Below, in pieces: positions 1 through 10,889 of a DNA stretch of 64,000 nucleotides. The translations under genes were made by a program, and so were the position numbers. The notes under the pieces are model-generated. The model did no database searches. It was not told the DNA's origin and saw only the letters and a list, made by a program, of their open reading frames with translations. The stretch spans positions 11,302,001-11,366,000 of the forward strand of contig CM069875.1 in the NCBI GenBank assembly GCA_036172665.1, written 5' to 3'. Each line of letters opens with the position of its first letter. Position 1 is the stretch's first letter. The stretch comes from Prosopocoilus inquinatus (lineage: Eukaryota > Arthropoda > Insecta > Coleoptera > Lucanidae).

Positions 1-1
1 G

Positions 2-3000
2 CAGCTTTACAGCAATACAAGCACTCAGTTTGAAGACGTGAGTCATGAATCTTCTAATCTTTGTCAACCGCAAGTAACTCAAAAACTCGCTCAATACTTC
101 GAAATAAATCCTGTACCGGTCGCAAATAATAAATGCGAGGAATCGATTGAAAGGGTTACAAATCTTACAACATACACTGGGTATTCACAAACTAAAAAAG
201 GAAAAAGTGTTTTGCTGAATAGCCACGGCAAAACGTCGCGAAAAAATATGTCCCCAGAAAGAGAAGACAATAAAGAGCGCGACTTTCTTTGTCACCGTAT
301 TAATGTAAGTTCTGACGACTCAACGAATAAATCGAGTTCCAATGAAGATGTGCGCGCATTGTACAACAAATGTAAAAAATGTTCATTAGACACATGTAAC
401 TGCGCAAACAGCATAGGTAATCAAAAAGGATCCAGCAACATGTTACACAATGACTGTTGCACCAGCACTACAGAAATGTGTATTTGCTCAGCTATGTACC
501 CCAAATTTAAGGAATGGTATGATTACAACTCTTTCCAATTTAACACAGATTTCAAAAAATGGCAAGAGGCCCACAAATTAAACACAGTCAACAAAGAACA
601 CCATAAACTAATAAACAAAAATCAACACTTTACTGCCATGCAAGAAGATGAGGAAGATACAGAAATGAACCGTAAAAAAATGGTTGATAAAAGTATAACC
701 GTCGGATGTCTTTCAATAGAAACGCCTTTCGTTGAATCGAACGAATTTCAAAACACGGAGGACTCAGAAAGCCAAAGGTATCCCACGTTTATTGGCATAC
801 CTATCGAGAACGATGAGCCAGTAAAAGATGTTTCACCTATTATGAAAAAAGACGAACAGAAGAAAAGGAAAACAATATCTGATGCAACCCTAGCTGAGAA
901 AAAATCTGAACAAACTAATGGCGATACGCCCGAATACATTAATAAGAACCAACCGATGAAACCTTACAGGGATATATCCACTGACAAAGGTGCATCAGCC
1001 CAGGTACAACATCCTAATCCGAAAACAGAAACAGAATGTCAAATCGATTTACTAAAAAAATCAGATTTTGAGCTAGTTTCTGACATCGAAAAAATGGTTG
1101 AAAATCTCATCAATAGAGTACCTAGTTTGTCTAAAAGTTTTTGCAAAACTATTGCTTCCCAAAACACTTTTCAAAAGGAATCGAAACTAGCTGAATATTG
1201 GACCCCTCAAGAAGAACCAAAACCAGCCGAGTATTGGACGTTGCAAAAAATGTCTTCGAGAAAACTTGCCCCTAATTTACAGCTTCAGCCACTAAATTGT
1301 TTTCATTTGAAAGACACTCAAGAAACTTTTCAACAACCTCAGACGATAATGCCATTGTTTCACAAAAGAACGAATCTTAAGTCAGAATTAAATGAAGCGA
1401 CACCAGAAGCAGAAAAGCAAATGTCACCCCAAATAATTTCCAATTTGCCAAAGCTTCAACACATATCAGCTACAGCAATCACAATTAGTGAACCAGAACT
1501 AAGTCATACTAGAACTGAGGCAAAACTCAAAAAATCAGCCGTAAAACTATCCTTAAGCAAATTAACCCAACCCAGAACTTCTGATTCTAAACTCGATCCT
1601 AGTTCCAAGAAAGAGCGGCAACGAAGCGGTTGTATTTCTACCATCACCTACATCAAAAAACGAGATAGTCCATTGAGAGAAGCTCAAATTTTAATAAAAA
1701 CTGAAAAAGATAGAAAAATCGACTCGAACATAAATGTAATACGAAGTAAGGCTTCAGTGTCTACCAAGAGCTCGCAATCCTCAAATAAATCGTCAGTGCA
1801 ATCGTTTATAAAATCTTTACTTCTTTGCCTGAAATATTCTAACTCAGATTCTCAGGTTTCATTTCATGATATTTCAATTCAGTGTAGTGAATCTACTCGC
1901 GATTTATTACTGAAAAGGTCCGCATCTAACTGCAGCTTGAAAGCAACAGATAAAACAGAAAGTCTCTTTTCTTCTTACTCTAGTGATGCTGTAGATGTTG
2001 AATATGTTGAGAATTCTGAACAACTGAGAAATGGAGAAACTAATAGAGTTGTGCAAAAAATGGTAGAAAAAGGTACTATGAAAACCAATGTGACTAATTC
2101 AGTCGGTGTGCAGGTTTACATAACCTCCAAACATGTGAAAGATAAAAATACTTCGGCGTCGTCTCTGGCCAGACGACGAAGAAAAAGAAGAAAACAACGC
2201 GAAGCATCGACACAGACTTACTTTGATGGACTTAAAACCAATTTGAGGGAGGCCAGTTCCAGTTCCATCAATTTTACCAAGCATAAGCAGCAAGATCATC
2301 AGCTTCATCATCGTCAACGTTCCAGAAAGAGAAAAGTAAGTACGTATCATACAGTGCCTCTCATAAAGTTCGTAACGTATGGGAGAAAAGTTTATTATTG
2401 ATGTTTGCGTTTACTAAGATCAGTGTGTGCTTAAAACAAAAAACAACACAACCACATCTAATCTATCATTTAAAATTTGGCGGTAAACAAGGAAAATCGA
2501 AATTCTTAAAACCAAAAAATTGCTTATCTTCTTCAATTTTTCCTTGTTGCCGGAAAAAAAATACATACGGAAGTCATTGTCTCTGTCCTTAAGTGTATGA
2601 ATAAATTTGAGTTTATAAGGTTTAAATTTATTTTTCTTGAGCAGTCTTTGAACTGAACTGGAGGATAAATTTAGTTTGTCTCAGTTGCAGTTTTTTTTTC
2701 ACTTCAAATTCGGCTTCCTCATTGGTAAACCAATGCTCATGTGGTTTTTTAAAATTATTTTCAACAGACCCAGTCTTTTTAAATTTAGAAATAATTCTGC
2801 TTACCGTCACATGTGAAATAACATTGCTGGGATACTTTCGATTAAAAATTTGAGCGGTATCTCTAAAAGATTTGTAATTATCCTCTCCAATTAAAATTAT
2901 TTCGATTTTTCTCGTTGAGATAACTTTGCGGGCATCTTTAACAAGAAATATCAACGAACTGACCGACGTTAAGTTCATGGCAAACACTATTTTACAGACC

Positions 3001-6000
3001 GACTAATTTTGCATAACCTTAAAGTCACGGCTAATACTATTTTACGAATTATTGTTTAAAATTTACAATACTTTTCAAAAGACCAGAGGAATGCATTTAA
3101 TATGCTGTAAAGAACATTTTGATACGAAAGGAGCATATTGTCACAGCCGTGACGCGCAAACAAGATCTATTTTGAGCATCAGACACGCCACCTTGCGTCA
3201 CAGAACATGGCCGAAGCTGCGCGATCATTCTAGTACGTTCGAGCAACAGAGGGCTCTGCTATATAAGCCGTACGATCCGCCAGGAGTTTAGTTATGAAGT
3301 TAGCGAGGGAAGGATTCGTACCTCGAATAAATAAAAAAGTACATTTTGTAAAAGTGATATTTGATAGATAAGCTCATTACAATTGTGTTGTTAATTGTGT
3401 AAAGTGACAGCTTTTACTTAAAGTGTTCTGAAATTTAACGATTATAATTTGTGAACCCCCAAATTCGTAACAATATTTACAAATTGTCTTTTTATTATGC
3501 AAAAAATAATTGTGAATAACAAAAACACGTTTTTTAAGACTAAATTTTTATTTTTCGTAAAAAGCGTCTAAAGTAATATTTTCATATTAGTGGTATTTGT
3601 CTTAGTAAGCACAGATGAAAGAAAGAGATGATACTTGTTTTTGAAAGATTTAAAACAGCATTTTAATTTTAAAACTACATAAAATGAAATTTAAAAAAAT
3701 TGATTTTTGGCCATAATTTTAGCAAAATATTGTATTTAGACACTATAGACTGTTGAGTACACTTAGTTTTACCTGAGTACATTTGTTTCTAGAAGAACTG
3801 CATTAATATATTCTGAATTATCGCAATTTTTCATTTTTGAGGTATTCTTTTTTTCAAATTTGTAACCGTATTTTAAATGATTTGTTGGATGTGACTGTGT
3901 TGTTTTTTTATTTTGACTGCAGTAAAATATTTTCTTAAAAATCAATACTAGAAATTTTTCCCATTTGTTACGAACTTTATGAAAGGCACTGTATAACTCG
4001 CGTAAGATTCGTCTACTGTTGCTTCGATATCCGACCTAATTTATTCTTTTTTTACAGTAACTAAAAAACTTCAAACAAGTAAAGTCCATCCGACGGAAAT
4101 AGCGAAACTTGAAAAACAATTATGGAACAATTTTTACAACTTTCTACTACGTTTCGCTTGCGGCTCCTTTCTGAAGCTATCGAACGAAAGAAGAAAAAGT
4201 ACCTCGGCAGTTGACAACGTGACTGAATTGAATAACAGACGTTCAGTTGCATTTTCGGCAGACGTTAAAAATTCAGTGACTTCAGAAAAAAGTAAAAGAT
4301 CTGATTTTTGTTCTGTTTCAATGCCAGCCATATTGAAACCTATTAAGAGTAGAACAGAAACTCATAAGCTAAAACGAATTAAATCTTTAGGTAGCGTTGA
4401 CTTACAAAAAATAGCGGCATTAATCGAATATGACTGTAAATCTAAGAAAATGATTGAAAATGAAACGACTACAGTTTATTCTGCTTATATTCTTACAAAA
4501 GAAAGCAGTACGTTGTTAAGGAAAAATGTGAAAAGTGAAGAGTTCCAATGTGATAAAATTGACCTTCTATTTTGTAGTTCATTAAACAAAATTTTGGAAA
4601 ATTTGGAGAACAGAAATTCATCAAAATTTGGAAAATGTAATATTAAGAATCACAACATTAATGTCACTGGTTACTACACATCGGAAGAAAGCATCTTTGG
4701 AACACCGGTCTCTTTAATAAATCTAAAAAAATCACATTCATTTAGTGATTCAAAACAATATAGTGACCTATTCAAATCAAATACTACTTCAGGGGACGAG
4801 TCTCAGTTTACAATAACTGAATGCTTCAAACATTCGAATCAAAATAATGAAACAAGCGGCAATAGTTCTCATTCGATTTTTGTGCCCTTTAACTTTAAAA
4901 ACCAGTTAAAATATAAGATATGTCCTGCAGATATTCATCCCGTATTTCAACTTAATATTGCAAATGTGGATACCAAGTTCGTAGATAAACGTGATACAGT
5001 TTCAGAAAATAGTGGAATTGCTGGCGAGGAAAACGTGTCCCTCCCAGAACTAAATGAAACATCTGAACAGTATACTTTTGAAAACCTTCAGGATAAACCA
5101 ATGGACGACGAACATGTTTTACGATTGCGATTCCTTTGGTTGAAATCTGGTTTGAGAAAGCATATGTCTCAGCTGTCGAATTTAAAAATCATACCTATTT
5201 GTGAAACTGACAAACTTAGACGATCTTCAATGACGTCTGAAACTATCCCCCCACCTATTCTGATGAAAATTGGAGCTAAACCATTAGATTTTGAAATTGT
5301 AAGTCACTATTGCTTTTGTGAATTTTTATTTAATTATATTTTACTTCAGATAAAAGAAAAAACGCAAAAGAAGTCTGAGAAGAAAGGAGAATCTGAAAAT
5401 GGAACCACAGAATCCACGAAAGCGGAAGATAGAGACACATTTACACCGATTGCACAATTAGTGAATGTACTTGGCGATAAGGGGAATGAAAAATTTGAAA
5501 TCTGTGCGATATTAAGTGTTAGCAGTGATTCAGAAGAAGAGGGAATGGAATTTGCCAAAGCTATCGAATCTGAAGAAGGGATGAAAGCATTTCTAAAAAC
5601 TATGGAGGCTGTTCCTCATGAAATACCTAAACTAAAGGAGAAACAAGATGGATGTCGATGTAAAACTCTGAAGACATCTAGAGAAAGCGAAATTAAAGTT
5701 GATGACATGGATATGACCTACACTCCAAGTAAATTAATCGTAACCGTCCCATTACCCAAAAAAGAACGGAACGAGCAAAATATTGATTATCTGGAACAGT
5801 TGAAACGGAAATTGGGTAAAATATTTTCTAATAAGTGTGTAAAAAACACAGAGACGGAGATTATTTTTACCATAAAAGACGATACTGAAGGTCAGCTAAG
5901 TGATATCATTCATGAACAATCTTTTCAAAAAAAGCAATCGCCTATAATCATTGACACATCTAATAAGGCTTACAACGATAAAACTAAGAACATTGAAACC

Positions 6001-8790
6001 AAACGAAGATTTCCTACGTTGAAAAAAATGGTTGATATGTTGCCTGATAGTACAAACATATTGAAAGAAAAGTCTAAAGAAATGAGTGATATGTCCAAAA
6101 AGGAGCATAAAACAAAACTGCCTGTTCTTAAAGGTTTCACCAGAACATTTAATGACGAATTTAAACGTGCAGAGCAAAGAATTAGGCTTGACAGCGAACT
6201 TCCAGAGACTATACAAGAGAGAGACAACGCTAAACATGAGGCGTTCAATGGCGAAACGCCTTCGTTTAAAGTAATTAAAGTTTCAAACAAAATTCCTAAA
6301 TCCATTCAAACCAAATTTAAGAAATATTCTTGCAAACAGACTATTGCCGAGCCAAAAAATATTTCCGGCGATGACGATGTTGGTGATCAAGAGAATCTAC
6401 GTGAAATATTAGAACCTAAAAGATTTTCTGGTGATAGGCAACAAGGGACACTATTTTTATCTGAGACAGGTGATGAATCTCCCATTTCCACTGAGCAGAA
6501 AATTGAGAAAATTAGGACAGAATTAAAAAAAGGACTTGAAGAAGACCATCGAATTAAGAGGACTACATCCTCTGAAATTTCAACGAAACTCGATCCTGTC
6601 CCAGACGTTCCTAAAGAAACTCGCAAAGGAAAATTTGAATCATGCCCGCAGAAAACGCACCTTAAACTTGACTCACTATTAAATAGGCTCTCAAATAAAC
6701 TGAAGGAAACCAACGACAAAATTAAGCAATCTATTGAAACAAAATGCAAAGTTACAAAACGTAAAAGGGATTCCAAAGAGGTCACATGGATTCGACTATC
6801 AAAGAAATTAGCACGACAAGATTTATCAGAAAAGAAGACTTTTGACTATTTTAGTACTGTACCATATACCAATAATGAAGAGGTAAATGGACACAAATCA
6901 GAAGTATTTGAACATATTGAACTTTCAAAGCATACTGTAAGCCAGGAAAACGTAGCAAATCAAATAAGAAAAGAAAGCAAGGCAAGAATGTTTTCCTCCT
7001 GTTCAGACATAAAAAATGAAAACGAAACAGAAAGCTCTGTAATGAAGTCTAAAATGAAATATTTCAATAAAGACGCATTTAAAAAGGCTTTCGGTAACAA
7101 ATCTTCCAATTTCAAAGTTCATGGTTTGAAGCAAGAGAGACGCACAGATCTTACAAAGAGAAAAGTGAAAAATTTTGAAAAAGAGAGTCAAACTGCAGTC
7201 GAATGTACCTGTCCGAGAAGAAGTCAGTTAAGAAATGTAGAGACAGGAGACTCAAGCTATCATTCTCAAATTATTATTAGCGGAAGCTATCTAACAAATA
7301 AAGATTTTCAAAGTCAATTTGATTCAAAAGTACCAATAGGAAGACTTATTTGTGATTGTAATGAGTTGAAAGCGATAAAAGAAATCTCTAAGCGTGAAAA
7401 TTCTTTTGATGCTAAATTAGAACAACTAGAGACAATTTTATCTGTCGAAGAGTCGTCCGTTCACGTTTTAAAGTCTTCGGCATCTTTAAGTGTGACTTAT
7501 AAAAAGAGCGAAAATTCTGAAAAGCCTCTCATATTTTCTGATTTCGAACAGTCCTTCGCTGCGCCTTCAACATCCGAGAAAACCTCCACTACGAACATTG
7601 GCCCTTCTAGTTTTCCAGGAGCTTCCAGAATTGAACGTTCAGTTTTTAAAGTCAAGGTTGTAGATGACCAACTGGTACAAGAAACAGAAAAGATTTGTCA
7701 AATAAAGTATTGTGGCATTCAGCATCCAGTACTCAACGAAGTAAGAAAAATTTTCAAAAACGATGAAACATCTGTTCCGTGGAAACCGAATTATTGTGGG
7801 TTAGAAGATTATGGACCACCAAAAATGAATGAAAATAGTATCTTAAACAGAAGAAAAATGAATTTACCAGAAATTTCCTTATTTAGTAAAAACAGTTCTA
7901 TCAAAGAGGAAACACTCAAACGGATTCCTACATCGTATGGTAATACGGAGAACATTTGTTCTGACACAAATATATGTTTGGAACAAGTTGGTGATGGAGA
8001 AGTGTGTACTTCAGAGTGTCAAACTAGAAATTTTTGTCATCCTGGAAAATATTATATAAAACATGGAAAAACACCTGATAAATATCACACAAAATCATCA
8101 TACAAAATGTGCATAAGAAACAAAAACAAACCTAACCAAGCAGAATTAAAAATTAATCGAATGGAACTAGAAAGTTCTGAGTTTCTTCATCAAAGAAAAA
8201 CGTCACATTCAAAAATGTTTAAACCAAAAATCGATACAAATTGGCCCTTTTATAAATCAAACTTTACCATTTCCAAAAGTAGTTCTATTATATCATTTTA
8301 TGACGAAATAGTTTGTCCCAAATCAACCATTCAAGATGAAGGAGGAAACCTCTTCACGTTTCGTCTAAGCAGAAATAATTCTGAAACCCCATCATATCTA
8401 CTTGTACCGATTCTTCCAAATCAAGAAAACACTTTGTATCTAGATCAAGAACGTTCACTGAAAATGCTCTATCCTCTTCAAACTGCAACGGGGCGGCCCA
8501 GTTCTGAATCCACCACAACATCCAAGTTGTTTAAAAGCAAGAACGTTCATATACTGCCAAATAAATTTAGTCAAAACTGTCTGAGTGTTAGTTCCATTTG
8601 TAATTTAGATTCAATTACATCTGGTCCAAATTTATGCGCGGGTTTTAATATGTGCAAAGATAATTTTGCGAAATCAATGGAATATTTTGATTTGTGGGAT
8701 GCTCAAATTTGGAATGAATTGGAGTTATGTCCGCTGGCCTTACAGAATTATTATCGAAAACAACTTCAAAAATTGCTTAAAGACGACTAA
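2..8790 (+). CDS. Large Ser/Lys-rich protein of unknown function, 3' part of gene (three visible exons)
   Basis: Model: exons 2-2339, 4058-5298 and 5350-8790, 7020 nt in one frame, at least 2339 residues. The frame is open to the first base of the window, so the gene starts upstream. Exon 1 encodes a Cys-rich patch (about residues 125-165 of the visible part) and a basic C-terminal run (RRRRKRRKQR). Exon 2 begins after a pyrimidine-rich acceptor ending at 4057, and its first residues read as an ordered helix-like stretch (IAKLEKQLWNNFYNFLLRF). The rest is hydrophilic, rich in Ser, Lys, Glu and Thr, with no recognised domain, ending in YYRKQLQKLLKDD. A poly(A) signal AATAAA lies at 8946-8951. 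The exon 1 to exon 2 join keeps frame only from the weaker donor at 2340; if that is wrong, 2-2401 and 4058-8790 are separate pieces. I cannot assign a function. Confidence 0.6.
2336..2345 (+). promoter_or_regulatory. Two overlapping splice donors, GTAAGTACGT
   Basis: A strong donor GTAAGT at 2336 overlaps a weaker GTACGT at 2340. Exon 1 ends in phase 0 with the first, and joining to the acceptor at 4057 then gives an immediate TAA. With the second it ends in phase 1 and exon 2 is read in frame. Reading through both gives a stop at 2399-2401. Confidence 0.5.
2628..2987 (-). pseudogene. Transposase N-terminal helix-turn-helix remnant (Tc1/mariner or DUF4817 type)
   Basis: A 119-codon minus-strand frame contains DTAQIFNRKYPSN followed by HVTVSRIISKFKKTGSV. 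This matches the pattern of the N-terminal HTH of insect transposon proteins (an Arg/Lys-rich helix, then TVSRI and a Phe-x-x-x-Gly-Ser-Val turn). No DD[E/D] catalytic part follows; the frame runs into unrelated residues and stops. It lies inside an intron on the opposite strand to the host gene. Family assignment rests on this motif only. Confidence 0.45.
3139..3472 (+). mobile_element. Solo LTR of a Ty3/gypsy-like element
   Basis: 334 bp beginning TGTCACAGCC and ending TTCGTAACA, flanked by the 4-bp duplication ATAT (3135-3138 and 3473-3476). A TATA box (CTATATAAGCC) sits near 3261-3270, and an AATAAA-containing segment follows near 3328. The ending CGTAACA resembles the ends of the Gyp-A and Gyp-C LTRs, but the body is different, so it is a separate family. 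No internal region is present, as expected after LTR-LTR recombination. Confidence 0.7.
5299..5349 (+). other. 51-bp in-frame intron without a stop codon
   Basis: GTAAGT at 5299-5304, a T-rich tract and TTACTTCAG at 5341-5349. Length 51 is a multiple of three, phase 0, with no stop. Unspliced it would encode 17 mostly hydrophobic residues (HYCFCEFLFNYILL) in an otherwise strongly hydrophilic protein. The composition break and the perfect splice signals argue that it is an intron rather than a membrane segment. Confidence 0.8.
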
Positions 8791-10560
8791 AGACTAAATT
8801 TATTTCGTAAGACTCAAAAAATGTAGGTATTTTGCTAACATGCTTGTTTTACTTTTTAAGTTTGTAATTTCAAATTTAAATTAAATAATTTCTATATATT
8901 TTTGTGTTTCATGCCAGAGAACGATAGTTGAACTGAGAGAAATTCAATAAATTTTGGATAAAATTGAAAAACTCACTTTCTAAGCGCAATTTCAATAATC
9001 TTCACCTGATTTGCATAATTTTGATTTCCCCCTAATGTATTTAATTAATGCTTTTTCGCCGTTTTAGGTTTTTTACTCAACAGATCACTGCTTAAAAATT
9101 GAATCATTCTAGATGATTTAATAATTTTCTGGTAAACCTGATGACAAACTAATCTAATAGTTGATAAACTAATCAGTTTTCGTAAAGTCGACCTTGTATA
9201 GTTTTGTCAGACAATCTATTTTAAACCGTGACAGAATGACCAATCAACGGGCTACATTTATGTTGAAAAGAACGAATTATGTAATATCTCATTATATTTC
9301 AATTCTTTTAAATGGACGGAAGACGCAGTGACCTCATTCAACGAGTGAAGCGTCCGTCTGATAACATAAGTCGTAGGCAGAAGATCTTAAATGCAATGCA
9401 CTTAATTTGTCCAACGCAAAACGAAATGAGATTTAATACAATTCAGCTTGTATACATTTTATCATAAACTCTTTCATAAGATGTTAATTGTGTTTCGTGT
9501 GAACAACCTGTTCTGTGAACGAATTACATAAGGCATTCGTCGAAATATGAACTAACCTCTTATTAACACACCTCTGAAATAAATTAGTTCTCTTTCAACA
9601 CGAATTTGCTAATTACTTCAAAAGAGAGAAATTCTTCCGCTCTAGTTTTAAAAAATTTCAGCTTAAATTATTTAAGTACCAACTAAAAGATGAAATTTAG
9701 GAATTTTATACTCTATATTTTATTTATGATCATTTTTTATTTTTAAAATGAAAATAAAAAAATAAACCATATTATATTAAGTATTTATCACCTGTTTGTT
9801 CGGAAAGGCGGCAACATTAATAAAATTAATTGATTAATATAAAAAGCAGAAAGTAAGATTATTGTAATTTTGAAAATTTAATTAAAAATAAATAATTGTA
9901 TTTTATTAAATTTATTATACAGGTAATCGAGCAGTCAGTGTCATCTTAAGACATGTGGCACTTTCGGTTTTGAGGGCCCCTTTACGAAAGCTAATAGTAT
10001 TTGTTAAGAGGAATCCTCGCGAAGGTACCCCTCTCGGGTTGGTATTTTATTTGCTAGTTAATCCCCAACACTGTGATATTTAAGGGGAAATGTTTCCAAT
10101 TTTATGATTGGTTGGCCTTAGCTGCAGGTGCGCTCCAAACATTTCATTGGTTACCCTTTAGCATGTTGTTGCGCTGTCCGCCGGCGTCGTCGGCTTCTAA
10201 CGAAATTTAAATTTTTGTAGCAGAAATAAGCTCCACATACAAATTGTAAGATATATTCTTCGGCAGTATCAGCAGGTTTACAATATTTTTACAATTACAA
10301 ATATCTACTGTAAATAATGTGGGCGCAGCAGGCTGGCCGTTCGATGAAATCCGAGTCGCTCATGACGATTCGAGAGGCTACTGAGGCGCGTTCAGAAACT
10401 GCATTGCGATTGCAGTTTGGGCGTTTAAAATGGAAAGCAAAACGCCCAAAATAATTTACATGAGAGAGAAAGTATATTACCCAGAGCGCGCTCTTTCTTA
10501 TTCCTGAACGGGCCCCAGCACACGATACATTTATGTGTAAATTGGAATAAAGAATGTTTA
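8791..10560. other. 3' UTR and intergenic DNA
   Basis: Poly(A) signal AATAAA at 8946-8951, then AT-rich DNA to about 9940. 9940-10560 is more GC-rich and has two ATTGG boxes (about 10110-10160) and a 45-codon ATG frame from 10318 that I cannot support as a gene. The terminal 10384-10512 has weak inverted CGTTCAG ends and may be a miniature element. Confidence 0.4.
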
Positions 10561-10564
10561 ATAT

Positions 10565-10889
10565 TGTTACGTTTCTAGGGTTTGAGTTTATTTATTTAAA
10601 CGAATAAAACACTCGATAAAAACTTAACCGTAATTTAATAAAGCTTAAAAACTAATTTATTTCTAACAATTTATTTTCACACTAAAATCTAACTTCGACT
10701 ATCGCTGTTCGAATTCGACTGCCTCGTAAGTCAACTCCGGGCGATTTTATATCTACTGTTGGCGTCTGGAAGTCTCGATGCTGGAAGATTCTAGTTTGCT
10801 CGATATGGGCCCCGAACGCGTGACGGCCGATGATACATCGAAGCGGCCGACTTCTTGGCGCCTTGCGCTAAGCCGGTTGGTGCGCCACA
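10565..10889 (-). repeat. 3' LTR of Gyp-A
   Basis: 325 bp, ends TGT...ACA in element orientation. It encodes the last 33 residues of the polyprotein; the stop codon is at 10791-10793, inside the LTR. Confidence 0.95.

Larger units (their letters stand above)
2340..4057 (+). other. Intron carrying transposon debris
   Basis: Inferred intron of 1718 bp ending in a T-rich tract and CAG at 4055-4057. It contains a decayed transposase HTH fragment on the minus strand (2628-2987) and a solo LTR (3139-3472). The remaining bases, 3480-4040, are AT-rich with no recognisable signal. Confidence 0.5.

Noticed and set aside
5299..5349. Transmembrane segment in the large host protein
   Set aside because: The hydrophobic stretch coincides exactly with an intron bounded by GTAAGT and TTCAG.
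10318..10455. 45-codon ATG frame just upstream of Gyp-A as a small gene
   Set aside because: No splice or promoter context supports it, and the sequence includes short palindromes typical of a MITE.
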